Below, one piece after another: positions 49,520 to 61,151 of a DNA stretch of 64,000 bases. The notes beneath the pieces are model-generated. The model searched no databases. It worked only from the letters and a program-made list of their open reading frames with translations, and had not been told where the DNA came from. The stretch spans positions 177,923,021 to 177,987,020 of the forward strand of contig CM056741.1 of NCBI GenBank assembly GCA_029851415.1. Direction: 5' to 3'. The stretch is from Eretmocerus hayati. Lineage: Eukaryota > Arthropoda > Insecta > Hymenoptera > Aphelinidae. Within the stretch, counting starts at the first letter, position 1. Each line of letters starts with the position of its first letter. A program made the position numbers and the translations under genes.

Positions 49520-51390
49520 AAATATTTTCCAGATTTTTCTGACCCCCCCCCCCCCCCGCCTTGTGGACCCCAAGGCCTGTGAGAGGACCTTTTCAGGTCC
49601 TTTTTTAGCCTATTTAAAAAGATAGTAGCTCCAACGAGATTTAATATTTTCCAACGTACTTGATCGCATTTCTTTTGTTAAGACTAGTACATTTCAGAAA
49701 AGAATTGTTCAAGGCTAATAAATGAACCTGGCAACTTCTGCAAGCTATTTATTTAGAGCAAATCTTAGCGATTTCTGAGTCATCTTGTGAACGACTTAGG
49801 TCCAACTAGAGAGGAGATAATTGACTTTTACTAGTGGTCATTTTGGAGGTCATGGTAAGATCTACGATTTGCCTACTTGTAAAAGTCACTTATCGCACTT
49901 TTTTGGAGCTACAGCCGATACAAGAGCCACCCTCGCCAAAATTGAAAATTTAGGACTCGATTCCAAAAAATATTTCTCATTTTTTTTTTCTTTACGAAAC
50001 TTGGGCGGAAATGTTTTCTGAGAAATTTACTTTATGTAGGAAAAATTTGGCGGAGGTTATTCTTTTTGAATTTTTTTTGACGAGCGTTACAAAATGCCGT
50101 ATCTCGTCGTTTTAGCAAAAACGGCATCTTCGACCACGGTCACATATGCTCCCACCTGCAAGCGATGTGCACCAGTCTGTGTGGAAGTCCTCCCCAAAGT
50201 ACCCTCAAGTACGTGTAAGCGGGGCCAAGCCTCGAGCCAGGAGCGAGCTGTAGGTTCTATTTATACCGTGTCAAAAATAGGCATTTTTGGTTATTTGGGC
50301 GTACGCAACCGAGAGTATGATTTTACTTTTTCTGACTCACAAATGGGATAACGGGTTAGACTGAGGATCCAAACATATTCTTTCGACTCAAAATAACCAT
50401 CTGAACACAATTCTGAGGTCTTCAGCTCTAGAGCGTGGTCCAATGACTCTACGGTGTCGGAACCCGTCAACAGAGTCTAGGTTCTTTTGGGACAGATAAA
50501 TGATTTTATAGGGAAACACCGACTGCAGAATACTATTTAGATGGCCATTTTGAGTCGAAAAGTATATGTTTGGATCCTCATTCCAGCCCTTTATCTCATT
50601 TGTAAGCCAGAACAGGTGATTGGTTCGCTCGGTCGCGTACTCCCAAATAGCCAAAATATTGCCAATTTTTGACTCGGTAGATAAGAACCTAGAGCTCGCT
50701 CCTGGCTAGAGGCTTGTCCCCGCAACTCCTTACACGCACTTGAGGGTACTTTGGGGAGGAATTTCACACTGATTGGTGCACATCAGTCCAGATGGGAGCA
50801 TATGTGACCGTGGTCGAAGATGCCATTTTTGCTAAAACGACGAGATGCGGCATTTTGTAACGCTCGTAAAAAAAATTCAAAGGGAATAACCTCCGCCAAA
50901 TTTTTTCTACTGAAAGTAGATGTCTCAGAAAACATTTCCGCACAAGTTTGGTAAAAAAAATTGAGATATATGTTTGGAATCGAGTCCTGAATTTTCAATT
51001 TTGGCGAGGGTGGCTCTTGTATCGGCTGTAGCTTCAAAAAAGTGCGATGAGTGACTTTTACAACTAAGCAAATCGAAGGTCTTCTCAAGACCTCCAAAAT
51101 GACCATTAGTAAAAGACAATTATCTCCTCTTTAGTTGGACCTAAATCGTCCACAAGATGACGCAGAAATCGCTAAGATTTGCTCTAAATAAATAGCCTGC
51201 AGAAGTTGCCAGGTTCATTTATTAGTCTTGAACAACTCTTTTCTGAAATGTACTTGTCTTAACAAAGGAAATGCACTCAAGTACGTTGGAAATTTCGACT
51301 AGGCTAAAAGAGGACCTAAAATGGTCCTATCACAGGTCCTGGGATCCACAGGGAGGGGGGGACAGGGTCGAAAAAATCTGGAATAAATTT
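49520..51390. mobile_element. 1.87-kb palindrome with C-run tip
   Basis: Arms 49520-50402 and about 50539-51390. The outer end AAATATTTTCCAGATTTTTC and C-run (49542-49557) mirror the G-run (51353-51360) and AAAAAATCTGGAATAAATTT. Next come TGTGGACCCCAAGGCCTGTG and its complement. Mirror frames (50094-50351 plus, 50388-50654 minus) are arm copies, not genes. The spacer is about 135 bp. A short diverged relative lies at 17240-17600. Confidence 0.88.
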
Positions 51391-51600
51391 TTTGATCGTC
51401 TGTGCGCAAATGAGTCATTTGCACACTGTTTGTCGCTTCTCATTTGCTCACAGGAGATCAAAAATCATAGAATGATACTCGGGCGCAACGGTTTTCGCGT
51501 TCTCGTGACTATTGAGACCCTCGCCTGCGGCTCAGACCTAAAAAAGTCACTCGAAGTGCGAAAGCAATCGTTTGCGCCCTTGTATTGTAATATGCTATTT
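51386..51600 (+). repeat. Second copy of the 36687-36897 hairpin repeat
   Basis: TTTTTTGATCGTCTGTGCGC through GGGCGCAACGGTTTT, CCTCGCCTGCGGCTC and TTGCGCCCTTGTATTG follows 36687-36897 closely. It starts exactly at the right border of the 1.87-kb palindrome. Confidence 0.75.
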
Positions 51601-52792
51601 TCGTACTATTTTAACGTAGTACTAATAAAAAAAGATTTTGGCGGATTTTTCCCAGACCCTCCTGGTCACGGTTTTGTCCAGCTTGTTTCAGAATGACTCA
51701 TATGAGATACATAAATATCTCGTTAGAAATTTCATTTTGGTCAAGGAATATCAGAATAGTGACTATTCATTTACAAGAATAGATAATTTTTAAAAAGAAA
51801 GAGAATGGAATGATTTGCAGAAATCTTCACGTGAACATGGGCTACCATTATTTCAGTATTATAAGTAAGAGTTCAAAAGAATCTCCAAGATGCGCATTTA
51901 TCAGCTGCGCCAAGAAACGCTGTAAAATTTAACATGGTGTACACTAGACAGGAATTTGTATTGAGGGAGTTGCTTAGAAAAATTTGCTCAATACATGACA
52001 CAGGTTGAGAATAGTATATTAGCTATATCCAACATGCGTACTCTGGGCAGCAAATATGATGCGGATATTTCGTATCTGGATGTGGCGCCATCATCCTGTC
52101 GCGATTCGTATTCATGATATAGATATGGACTATAAGGCGAATTCGAGCATTGCACTGATTATGCAATCGCGTTGATACATCGATATCCACTGCTTTTATC
52201 ATATTCAAAACTACCCGTGACTTTCTGTTTGATAGTTTATTACGAGTTTACACATGCGCGGGCACGCTGAAAATCGCAAGGTGAAAAAATTCCGACTAAA
52301 TATGGGGATCTAGGGGCAAGAAAAATTGCTCGGTCGAGTGGAATAAAAGCGTATAAGTATCACATTTGTATCTCTGAAAATCGGTCTCAAGGAAATCTCT
52401 GAACTTTCGAAAAGCCATTAAAGATTAAATAATTGCCCGGTGTCCACATTGATGCCGTCAGCATAGTGTACTATGGTCTGCTGTATGATGTTGTACAGTA
52501 TAACTGACAGAATCAACAAATAATCTCATCATGTTCTGCTTGATTACTGTTATCAGTATTGGTAGATACATGATGCTGAGTGACGCGCCCTCGCTACTTC
52601 CTCATTGCTAATTACATACGGAAATACAGATTTTGAGTGATTGGTAGTGATAGTAAATTCGCAGTGATGTGTATTATAAATATTTTGGACAACTTTCGGT
52701 TTAACATACTTCGGTTAAAAGGAACTATCGAAGTTTGTTATAATCGGATTCTACTACATTGTCACATTGCTTGATCATTATGGTATTAGTTA
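51601..52792. other. No gene recognised
   Basis: AT-rich sequence; only short frames on either strand. Confidence 0.5.
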
Positions 52793-52871
52793 CCTTTGAT
52801 TATTATATTCTTGATTCGATCTAGGAGGACTATGACTCGTGTTGGATGTACATAACACGATCTAAATTTGG

Positions 52872-52935
52872 CGAACTAATGTATTTTTTGACGTTTCGTC
52901 AAAGCACTTCACTGACCTCTTCAGGCATAATTTTG
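52872..52935 (-). ncRNA. Hammerhead ribozyme motif, minus strand
   Basis: On the minus strand: core CTGAAGA (52924-52918), helix II GTCA...TGAC around GTGAAGTGCTT, then GAAA (52897-52894) and CGTC, giving a GUC site with cleavage after 52890. The first base pair of helix I is C against A, so this copy may be weaker than its partner. Confidence 0.6.
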
Positions 52936-52984
52936 ATCTAGATTACTTCAATACATGTATTCAATTAGAAAGTGTTGAAGTAAT

Positions 52985-53055
52985 TTAGACCAAAATTTTG
53001 CCTGAAGAGGTCAGTGAAATGCCATGACGAAACGTCGAAAAATACATTAATTTGC
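52985..53055 (+). ncRNA. Hammerhead ribozyme motif, plus strand
   Basis: Core CTGAAGA at 53002-53008, helix II GTCA/TGAC closed over GTGAAATGCCA, GAAA at 53029-53032, then CGTC, with predicted cleavage after 53036. Helix III is only two base pairs (AC/GU), as in PLE hammerheads. Helix I pairs C/G and then TTTT with AAAA across one mismatch. All invariant core bases are present. Confidence 0.7.
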
Positions 53056-53135
53056 CAAATTAAGATCGTGTTATGTATATCCAACGCGAGCCCTAGTCCT
53101 CCTAGATCGAATCAAGAAAATGATAATAATCAAAA

Positions 53136-53604
53136 TAGAACGAGAGGATGATTGGAGCTTCCTTATTCAAAGTTTACCTTACCAACCGACCAGATCACGT
53201 ATGTAGCATTGTTTGTATGTTGATATGAATCCGTGTAGATACGTGGGGTCACGTACTACAGAATTTTATAAAACACAATCTTTCGGAGGTAAGCCTGAGA
53301 AGCCTTAAATACGGGCAACCTAAGCTGATTTTGAGCGATGAATATTAGATTTTATCAGTTTCCTCCAAGCCGGAATATTGATGATATAGTGAATAACTTT
53401 CTGTGAAGGGCAAATTTAATAAGGAGAATGTGTATTTACAAATGTATTATATTTGAGAATTTCATTTTGGAAGAAAGCGTCCACATCTAATTAATTCAAG
53501 TTTCGAATTGGGAGATGATCATGATGGGCCTCTTATGCAGGATCAATATTCCATGAGGAAGCATCAAGCATCATCGGCTACTTGGTTGTTCTAGCAAAGA
53601 AGAA
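53136..53604. other. No gene recognised
   Basis: AT-rich unique-looking sequence between the ribozyme palindrome and TTAA copy C. Confidence 0.5.
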
Positions 53605-54348
53605 TTAACACGTTCACTGCGAAGGCGAAATCGCGATTCCGGTCAGGATTGCGAGAAAGTACACATGTGCGTTTCAGAACTTTCGGAAGTCAAACCTTTT
53701 GGAAAATCATCAGTTTGAGATCAATTTGTAGTTTCTACATGATTTTTGTTGGCCCCACCGATAGGGCTCATCGCACACAGAGTTGGCAACCATCTTTCTG
53801 TGCGGCGGGCCCCACCGGTGGGGCTCAAATATTTTCCTCTTATAAGAGGAATATTCATAAGGATGATCAGTAGTATCAATAAAATTATCAAATCCAATGT
53901 TATGATCCTCCAAAAGAACCTGTACTTCAATATCTGTTCCACCCAGAGAATAATGTTTGATCATGGTTTTAGCGTGCTTCAACATTGCTGAGCCTGATCT
54001 TGGGCCGCGGTTCATTGATGCACTTCAAATGTCTGCAGCATTTGGAACCAGATATTCAAATATAACGATCTCTTCTCTAGTTTGAATTGCGAAAGTTACA
54101 GCGCATGATAGTGTACAGATAAGATAGAGCTAAGGCCGTGCTTGGGAGCACCCACGCTTTTCGGAATAGGCTAATTTTTTCCCTCGCGTAAACTGAAGAC
54201 TTCTCAAGTGAGGTTAAATACTTTCCAAAGTACTTGGACTCATTTTGTAGGTCTTGAAATGAGCTTCCAAATGAGCTAAAGTACGTTGGGAATCGTCGAC
54301 TTCAAAGTGAGTGGTCTGCTGATAATCGTTTGATTTCGTGTATATATA
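53605..54348. mobile_element. TTAA element, copy C, truncated on the right
   Basis: TTAA (53605-53608) then CACGTTCACTGCGAAGGCG. It follows copy B up to about 54340 (TGGTCTGCTGATAATCG), where a C-tipped palindrome begins at 54349. The last 250 bp and right end of the element were not found beyond that palindrome. It carries two CCCACCG-type palindromic boxes, near 53755 and 53810. Confidence 0.8.
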
Positions 54349-54772
54349 ATCCTTCCCCCCCTCCATTCACTTTTTTCAAAAGTATAACTTGGCGAGTATG
54401 AGTTTGTTCCTCAAAACTCATTGATTTTTATCAGGTTTTCACAGAAAAAATGATGATTGATTCAAATCAGCTGTATTACATAGTTTCAACTCTTGAAAGA
54501 AATGAAATCAAAGGAACTATGTCGAGTATTTCTGTAAGTTTCAGAGACCAACCATTTTCCGGGCAAATGGTTGGTCTCTCAAACTTACAGAAATACTCGA
54601 CATAGTTCCTTTGATTTCATTCCTTTCAAGAGTTGAAACTATGTAATACAGCTGAATTGAATCAATCATCATTCTTACTGTGAAAACCTGATGAAAATGA
54701 ATAAGTTTTGAAGAACAAACTCATACTCGCCAAGTTATACTTTTGAAAAAAGTAAATGGAGGGGGGAAGGAT
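54349..54772. mobile_element. 424-bp palindrome with C-run tips
   Basis: ATCCTTCCCCCCCTCCATTC, then AAAAGTATAACTTGGCGAG and ATGAGTTTG, mirrored at the right by CAAACTCATACTCGCC and GGAGGGGGGAAGGAT. The centre is near 54560, around AACCATTTTCCGGG. It is a shorter sibling of 23463-24265. Its insertion coincides with the truncation of TTAA copy C. Confidence 0.85.
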
Positions 54773-54799
54773 CTAATTTCTTTCTTATGAAAATCAGAA

Positions 54800-55385
54800 C
54801 GAAGAAATCAACTTCCTGATCTGATCACAGCTTTTGAGAATCTGTTGATCACATATCCCTCTAGAGTATAAACAGTTAATTCACTCAGATCATCTTTTTG
54901 ATCAAGTTGACTTGGAGCGGCTCTTGATTTACTTGAGAAATTCTTCAATATTATTGAAGTATCCAACCAAGTATCGAGTCTATATTTTTGAACGAGACAT
55001 TGCTCTTTGTCTTATTCTAAGACTCACCTCATTCATAAGAATTTAGAAAATTTCCTTGTTACAATCATAACATCAATGCTTGAATAATATTCGACACTTC
55101 TCATTCAGAGTGAAAGTTGGGATGTTATGATTGTGATTAGGAATCTCCTGATTCCTCATTGTTCGGGATATGTTTTAGAACCAGGAAATCAGCATATCCC
55201 TGGTTACAAACTTGATATCAATATTTGGAGTGAAATAGCATTAAGGAATAGTACAAGAGGAGCAAAAGCCGATCCAAGTCAACTTTAGTCACAAGATGAT
55301 TTGAGTGACACAGGTTTTGCTACCTTATACAAATATTTCATTCCCTGATAGTCAAAAGTTGTGAGCAGAATTTCAAGTTTCAACT
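54800..55385. repeat. Diverged inverted repeat
   Basis: Left-arm blocks CTGATCACAGCTTTTGA, CAGATCATCTT and AGTTGACTTGGAGCGGCTCT correspond to right-arm blocks which, reversed, read CTGCTCACAACTTTTGA, CAAATCATCTT and AGTTGACTTGGATCGGCTTT. The centre is near 55090. Older than the neighbouring palindromes; the ends are not sharp. Confidence 0.55.
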
Positions 55386-57219
55386 CCTATAAAGTCCAGA
55401 AACCCATATTCCCATCTAATGGAGCGCTTGAACATCTTCTTTACATCACATCTCAACTCATGAATTACAACACATGATTTCAAACTTTCTTGGAGCAGCA
55501 ATAACTCTGCTAGAACTTTTGAGTAGTACTACATGGATCCATGAGTTACATGTATGATTGTGACGATGAAAGAGTTATTTATCTGGAATTGTGGAAGTGT
55601 GTGGTAGTTCTATCAAAAGCGCTTGACCACTTGCCAATATTTCTTGGCACAGACAAGCTCTCAAACTTCTTACTTGATGACACCAATGAATAGAACTCAA
55701 AAATCAGCTCAGAAGCAGTCAAAATAATAAAATGTATTGTCTGGTCCTCACAGCGATATCGACTCTTGATTGCAATATCAGTAGACCAAGAGTAAAATAA
55801 TGCCCGCTCAATCTCTATTCATTTAGATTATTCAGAGTATGCATGTAAAAATATATAATCAATTACTGAAACTTCCCATCCAACTTTTGACTGAATGTTT
55901 AGAAAAAAAAACATGGAAAGCAATATCACAAGTATTGATGCAGATGAAGTGACTTATTGGACTACAAAGCCATATTCCAATGTACTTGGCAAATGTTCCC
56001 TGATTTATCTGAAGACTGAAGACATTTAGTACTGCATCACATGCAAAACTTCAAAGTTGCATCTATAAACTCCTAATCTGATGGGGCAAAGAATCCCAGA
56101 ATACATCCAGTTTGCACGAGTTTTCACAATATATTGCGTTTAAGAATACCTTACTCTCAATAGCTCCTTTTTCCATGAGAACATACACATTTTGCATCTA
56201 TTTTGTCGAAACACGACAATGCATGCACTAATTGAGTGTGCGGCACCGCGATGCATGGCGATGTAAACAAAGCAGACGGATCTTCTCTCTGTTGCTCTCT
56301 CTCCTCTCTCTCCACTCGCTCGTCGACAACTCTCGAATCGAAGTTGTACGTTCAAGGTCTAAACAAATCGAAGCTGCATTCGAGGTCTAAACAAATCGAT
56401 CGGATATTTTTTTTGAGGTGGTGAAAATTGGCGGAGCGAAATAAAAGTCCCAGCGGTCAGAATCGAGAAATTGATGGTACGAACCGTGAGTCCGTATGAA
56501 AACAGCCCTGAATAGAGAGGCAGGAGATGTTTGTGCACCCGGGTGGTTGAAATAAGTAAGGTGGGAAAAATGTGTGAGGTTAGAAAACCCTCAATTCAAA
56601 GTATATAAGGCACAGCGCCTCGCTCGATTTTTTGTCTGCTCATACTCGCCAGCGAGGCGCTATCGCGCCTCTTGATTATCCATCGATGAGGAGTTGTCAA
56701 TAAAATGTCTTGACAAATACTTGTCGATCTCAGAAATACCTCATAGAAAATAGTTGTCAATGACAAAAGTTGAGTGACATAAACGTGTTTCACTTATGAT
56801 TATAAATGACACACTTCTCATGCTGACACAATTGTCTTTTTAATTTTACGCGCCGCGACTACCTTAGTAGACGAAGGTTAGAAATTCAGGAACTCCTGAC
56901 CTCATTTGATGGGTGATGAATAACCAGGCCATACTTCCTCGACCTTTCCGAGTGAACCCTCCTTCTGCGACAACTCGGAAAGAACAAGATTCACTTGGGC
57001 CCGAGTGAAATTCTCACTTCAGAAGAGTGAAACTCACTCTTTTCGGAGTTGCCACAGAATCGGGGTTCATACGGAAAGGTCAAGAGAGTATTGAACATTA
57101 TACCTTGATTTTTTCATATTCCAACCTGCCTCGGAAACTTGGGATAATAAGACAATGTGTAAGACATTTTATTCGACTTTCATTCCCCAACTCCTCCGAT
57201 CTCCGACATTCACTGGTCT
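55386..57219. other. Gene-poor stretch with small repeats
   Basis: A 28-bp tandem unit containing GGTCTAAACAAATCGA occurs twice at 56351-56400. CT-rich sequence lies at 56280-56320. 56598-56700 is the plus-orientation copy of the repeat at 21490-21612. No gene recognised. Confidence 0.5.
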
Positions 57220-57445
57220 GGGTCAGTGAATGATGACATTCACTGGTTAATGCCTAGTGAATGCTGACAATCATTGGTTGAGACCAGTGAATGCTGACAA
57301 TCACTAGTGAAGCCCGAATTATGGCCTTAGCAACAATATCAGCTACGAATTCCGGGCTTTCACTAGTGAATGTCAGCATTCACTGGCCTCGGACAGTGAA
57401 TCTTAGGATTCACTAGAGAATGCCCGGTAATCACGGATTTCGGGC
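57220..57445. repeat. Cluster of alternating direct and inverted TTCACTGGT units
   Basis: CATTCACTGGT, CCAGTGAATGCTGACA and TTCACTAGTGAATGTCAGC recur about nine times in both orientations. GGGCTTCACT-type blocks (AGTGAAGCCCGAATT and AATTCCGGGCTTTCACT) form the inner hairpin. Confidence 0.75.
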
Positions 57446-57489
57446 TTTCGGGGTAACATATACACTTAGCCTGTTTAGGTGGTGGTCTT

Positions 57490-58210
57490 CGTACGACATT
57501 GCTGGGTCAGCAAAACAAATTTATACGTGTATTTCCACAAACAAATAGGAAAGAACATCAGCAGCAGCCAAGCGAGCTTTTTCAGGAAGAAATTCAGGTT
57601 AAGCAACGTTTCCGCGATTTAGTATCCGGATTGGTGACCAATTGGCTGGGGCTGCCATGCTTAGCTCGCGCAAAAAATTCGCTGACTCTATTATGATAGT
57701 TATAGTACAGGACCCACGATGTTGATAGATGGTGATGATCGGTTAACATTTTTGGGACAGAAAAACGAATTTCGTTATGTTTTCTCGTAAACAAATAAGA
57801 AAGAACATCAGCGGCGGCCCCGCGAGCGTTTTCTGGAGGAAATTCAGTGACGCGTATCCAATTCAACTACTAGTTTGAAATATGTAATCACTGTGAATAA
57901 GTATATGAATACATCACCCATGGGATCGATAAGTGGTTTTGAATGGAAATGGTACATGTTTTTTTCCTGTTTGTTTACAAAAAAACATGACAAAACTTGT
58001 TTTTCTGACACAAAAATGTCAACCGATCATCACCATCTATCAATCTTGCGGGTCCCGTATTATAACCATAATAATAAAATCAACGAATTTTTCGCGCGAG
58101 CTATGCGTGGCTTATCCCGATCAGAGATCACCCATCCAGATACGATCACCACAAAATTATGTTTAACCTGGATTTCCGACCGACGTAAGTTGGAATTCAA
58201 TAGTGAATGA
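57490..58210. repeat. Imperfect foldback with a duplicated left block
   Basis: Read outward from about 57860-57930, both arms contain ACAAAA(A)AC, then AGATGGTGATGATCGGTTA or its equivalent, then GCGCGAGCTATGC. The translated arms (57594-57866 minus, 57875-58210 plus) share TDHHHLS and EFFARA. In addition 57499-57608 and 57749-57857 are direct repeats (GAAAGAACATCAGC, GCGAGCGTTTTC). The conserved words suggest a former coding piece, but no family is recognised. Confidence 0.55.
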
Positions 58211-58234
58211 TATCACTTGCTTGAAAATTCAACA

Positions 58235-58297
58235 ATCTGGTTGAAGGAAAAATTCAACCAGTTTGGTTGAAAATTCAACCAATTTTTTCCAGTGTAG
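58235..58297. repeat. GGTTGAATTTTCAACC palindromic units
   Basis: AAAATTCAACCAGTTTGGTT followed by GAAAATTCAACCAATTTT, ending CCAGTGTA. Inverse orientation to the similar block at 41893-41960 (CAGTGTAAAAGATTGGTTGA). Probably a MITE end or minisatellite shared by both places. Confidence 0.6.
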
Positions 58298-58425
58298 TTA
58301 TTTACATTGGAACATTTGTTGGGTCTGCAAAATCAACTATCTTCAGTGATCAGATCTCGATTGGCTGCATAATCGCTAATTCAATGGTAGTAAAACAAAC
58401 TTACAATTGATATAGTTGTAGAATC

Positions 58426-58431
58426 TTTATT
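58426..58431 (-). promoter_or_regulatory. Polyadenylation signal AATAAA of the four-exon gene
   Basis: AATAAA on the minus strand, 84-89 bases past the TGA of the gene at 58515-60382. Confidence 0.7.
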
Positions 58432-58514
58432 TGATCTTTAACGGTAGAAAGTTGACATCTCAAGGATGAGCTCAATTGAATTTATCTTAATTCCCATCCA
58501 AATTATTGTCAAAC

Positions 58515-60382
58515 TCAGGGTGCTTTGGCTTTAGCTTCCCTACTCTTTTTTATCAATTCTTGAGTCGCTTTTTCAAACTTTTCGTTCTGTTCCTCAAATT
58601 TCGACTTGAAAGATTTAATTGATTCCTCAACGGATCCATCTTCAGATTTGCCATTCAAGACCGCGAGAATTTCTTTGAGAAGGTTAGTGTTGTTTTGCCT
58701 GGCTTCTTTCATCTGTGCAAATGGTCCCTCTAGCCCCGGAGTCTGGGCAGCAATTAATGCCTTGAAGATAGGAAGAAGAAGTGTTTCATAAAGTGCATCC
58801 GTTTCAATTTTTCGAGTATTTATCACGAATACATTGCTCTCGGGCAGAGCTTAGGTACATGGTTCGGAATATTCTACGTGACTTAAAATGATGTGAACAA
58901 TAACAAAGCGCAAGCTCATCAGCTGCCAAAAATTTCATTTTGCTACGAATATGTGAATTTGTACAGTCTTGCATTATCTACTCCGTCACGTATCGAATCA
59001 GACCAGATCGTTATTTGTGGGAAAACCTTATTCGATTTCAGTGATCTTTGGAAATTTAAGCCTTGTATTGTGGCATAGAACACAAAAAGAGCTGATGAGT
59101 GTATTTGAGCATTTCTGCCGGAACCTCATTTTCAGGACATTAATAAGCATAAAAACTTGTTGAAACGGAATAATTTGCGAGATGATCCAAGCCACATGTT
59201 CTCTAAACGATAATTCATGACATACTCTTCAACGAACTAAGCAACAAAACCAGACTAGTCCGTAGAGTTCTGTTTTATTGACCTGGTGTAATTCAACAAT
59301 ATCTAATTTTTACATAGTTGCAAACACTTTCCAGATCAATTAATATAGTCAACGCACTTTGCAATTGGATTTCCAATCATATGAGATTTGTTGCGTCTCA
59401 AAAGTCACAATATTGATTAGATGATTAAGAAAATCGTAATCTTGAGCTATCGCTGCTGCATCATAGAACCACGCGGTCATGCGTGTTTGGATCTTTCTGA
59501 ATCACTCAATGAATATCGTGACTTTTGAAACGCAACATTCCTCAAATAATAGGTAATTTTATCATACGAAGCGCACTTACTCAATTATTTTTTCCGGAAA
59601 GTGTCCTCAATTGTTTGAAAATGAGATATTGTTGAAATCACTTCAGATCGATCAGACAGACCATTCCGGGCATTCCTTAAAATTGAAATGTAATGAATCA
59701 TACCATTTTGCATCTTTGAGGTTTCCTCTGGACTTCGTCATCAAGCTGTTTGTTCTTCTCAGATATGACCTCATGATGAGAAAGACTATTTTCAATATGA
59801 TGTTTCCACGATTCAATATCGGCTGAACTAAGGTTGCTGTGATTTAGCCCTTGAATGATCATCCTTGTATCATTCATCTTCGCCTTAATTTGTTTGATTT
59901 CTTGATGCAGTTTGTTGTATTCGTGGCAAGGGTTCGAAACAACATGTTGGGAATCATGCTACGATACAACAAAGAATAAAATGATAACAATTTCAAGAAT
60001 GAATATGACTTATTTGGTAATTTTTTGTATTATCCGTGTTGGGAAAGAGATAAGTTCAAAAATTTCATAAATGTAGTGATGGTATGACTTTGTTGGTATC
60101 ATTGAAATCTCATGTTCGGAATATCTCAATAAATGCACAAAACAATTCAGATGAGAACGTGATACAGATTTAGTGTCAAATTTGAAAATATACGAACCTC
60201 AGTCCTATTCTCTTGAACGGCGACAGGATTCCCCTTGTGGAAAGGAATAAGATAATTAGAGTAGGTGAAATGTTCAACAGTATGTAATGATCTTGTCTCG
60301 ATACCGCTTTTAGAATATGATCAATGAAACTTACCACGGCTAAAGCAGCCACCGATAAGAAAATGACTACCTGAAGTGACAT
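58515..60382 (-). CDS. Secreted helical protein, four exons, about 220 aa, family unknown
   Basis: Exons: 60382-60335 (16 codons from ATG), 60233-60198 (12-codon micro-exon), 59958-59704 (85 codons), 58838-58515 (107 codons plus TGA). All introns are phase 0, with GT-AG borders: GTAAGT/CACAAG, GTTCGT/TCGTAG, GTATGA/CCCGAG. The product begins MSLQVVIFLSVAALAV, a clear signal peptide likely cut near the micro-exon GNPVAVQENRTE. The mature part is rich in Lys, Glu and Gln and looks helical or coiled coil, with two Cys (NPCHEY and QRCKM). It ends in a Lys/Ala-rich tail (KAKAP). A TATA box and poly(A) signal bracket it. I recognise no family; salivary, venom or haemolymph proteins of insects can look like this, but that is speculation. 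The last acceptor is the least certain border. Confidence 0.75.
59388..59545. repeat. Small inverted-repeat element in intron 3
   Basis: TTGCGTCTCAAAAGTCAC at 59390 and its near complement GTGACTTTTGAAACGCAA ending about 59541, enclosing about 110 bp. A MITE-like insertion inside the third intron of the secreted-protein gene. Confidence 0.6.
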
Positions 60383-60433
60383 GATACTGGAGTGATTTCA
60401 ACTTGAAGTTGTCACAATCCGAACCAAACCCTT

Positions 60434-60442
60434 CCTTTTATA
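60434..60442 (-). promoter_or_regulatory. TATA box of the four-exon gene
   Basis: TATAAAAGG on the minus strand, 52-60 bases upstream of the ATG at 60382. This leaves room for a start site about 30 bases downstream and a 5' leader of roughly 25-30 bases. The strong match suggests a regulated, highly transcribed promoter. Confidence 0.75.
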
Positions 60443-60449
60443 CAAAAGT

Positions 60450-61151
60450 GATGTAGATTCTCACACCATTGGTAACTAACCAAGTCATTCGGACAATCAA
60501 ATCATTGAACCGAGTTTGTTGATGAAGGTCATTTCCTTGATGAAAACTGTAGTTGCTATAGTTCATTGCCCACCATTATATCATAGCATTCTGCCATAGG
60601 CTGCTCGATGGGCTGTGATCCACTTCCCGATCGGATCAATTAGCAGACACTGTTCTTCTATAGACGAAGAATATTCTTTAGACCTCAAGAAGCACGATCG
60701 AATGCTATGGATCACACTATTTTGTCCCATTTTGGCTAAGATGTCACGATCCTGAACACAGATTTTCCTAAGGATAAACCCAAATGCTTTCTTTGCTCTA
60801 AACTTTCATCAATATCCCAAATATAGCTCAGTAATATTTTTAGAATTGGTTGACCGTCATTCTGATTTTTTTCTTTTTTTGGTGTTTCATGGAAGAAATT
60901 GATGAAGTATGCATTTCAATGCCTCAAACGATACATTCAGATTCTCCCCTCATCCATGTGTATGATGCAACCGGCAGCAGTGAATCTATTCAAATTTCGT
61001 TGATATTATGATTTTGACTGATTTTTTTGGGAACACCCCTCTTTTGATAAGATGATGTGATAAGTTCAAGAAAAAAAAATTGGATTTCATCATTAAAAAT
61101 CTCAATTGTACCGAGAATTCATTGTCAATGTCAATTCGGAGGTCACGAAAG
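60450..61151. other. Upstream region of the secreted-protein gene
   Basis: No gene or repeat recognised. It would hold any upstream control sites for the gene on the minus strand. Confidence 0.4.

Larger units (their letters stand above)
52793..53135. repeat. 343-bp palindrome made of two opposed hammerhead ribozymes
   Basis: The outer ends are GATTATTATATTCTTGATTC and its complement; the centre is near 52963. Each arm carries TAATGTATTTTT, the ribozyme core and GTGTTATGTAYATCCAAC-type sequence. Penelope-like elements carry hammerheads in terminal repeats that may be inverted. The simplest reading is a head-to-head remnant of such termini, different in sequence from the PLE at 4018-9450. No reverse transcriptase is nearby. 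Confidence 0.7.
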
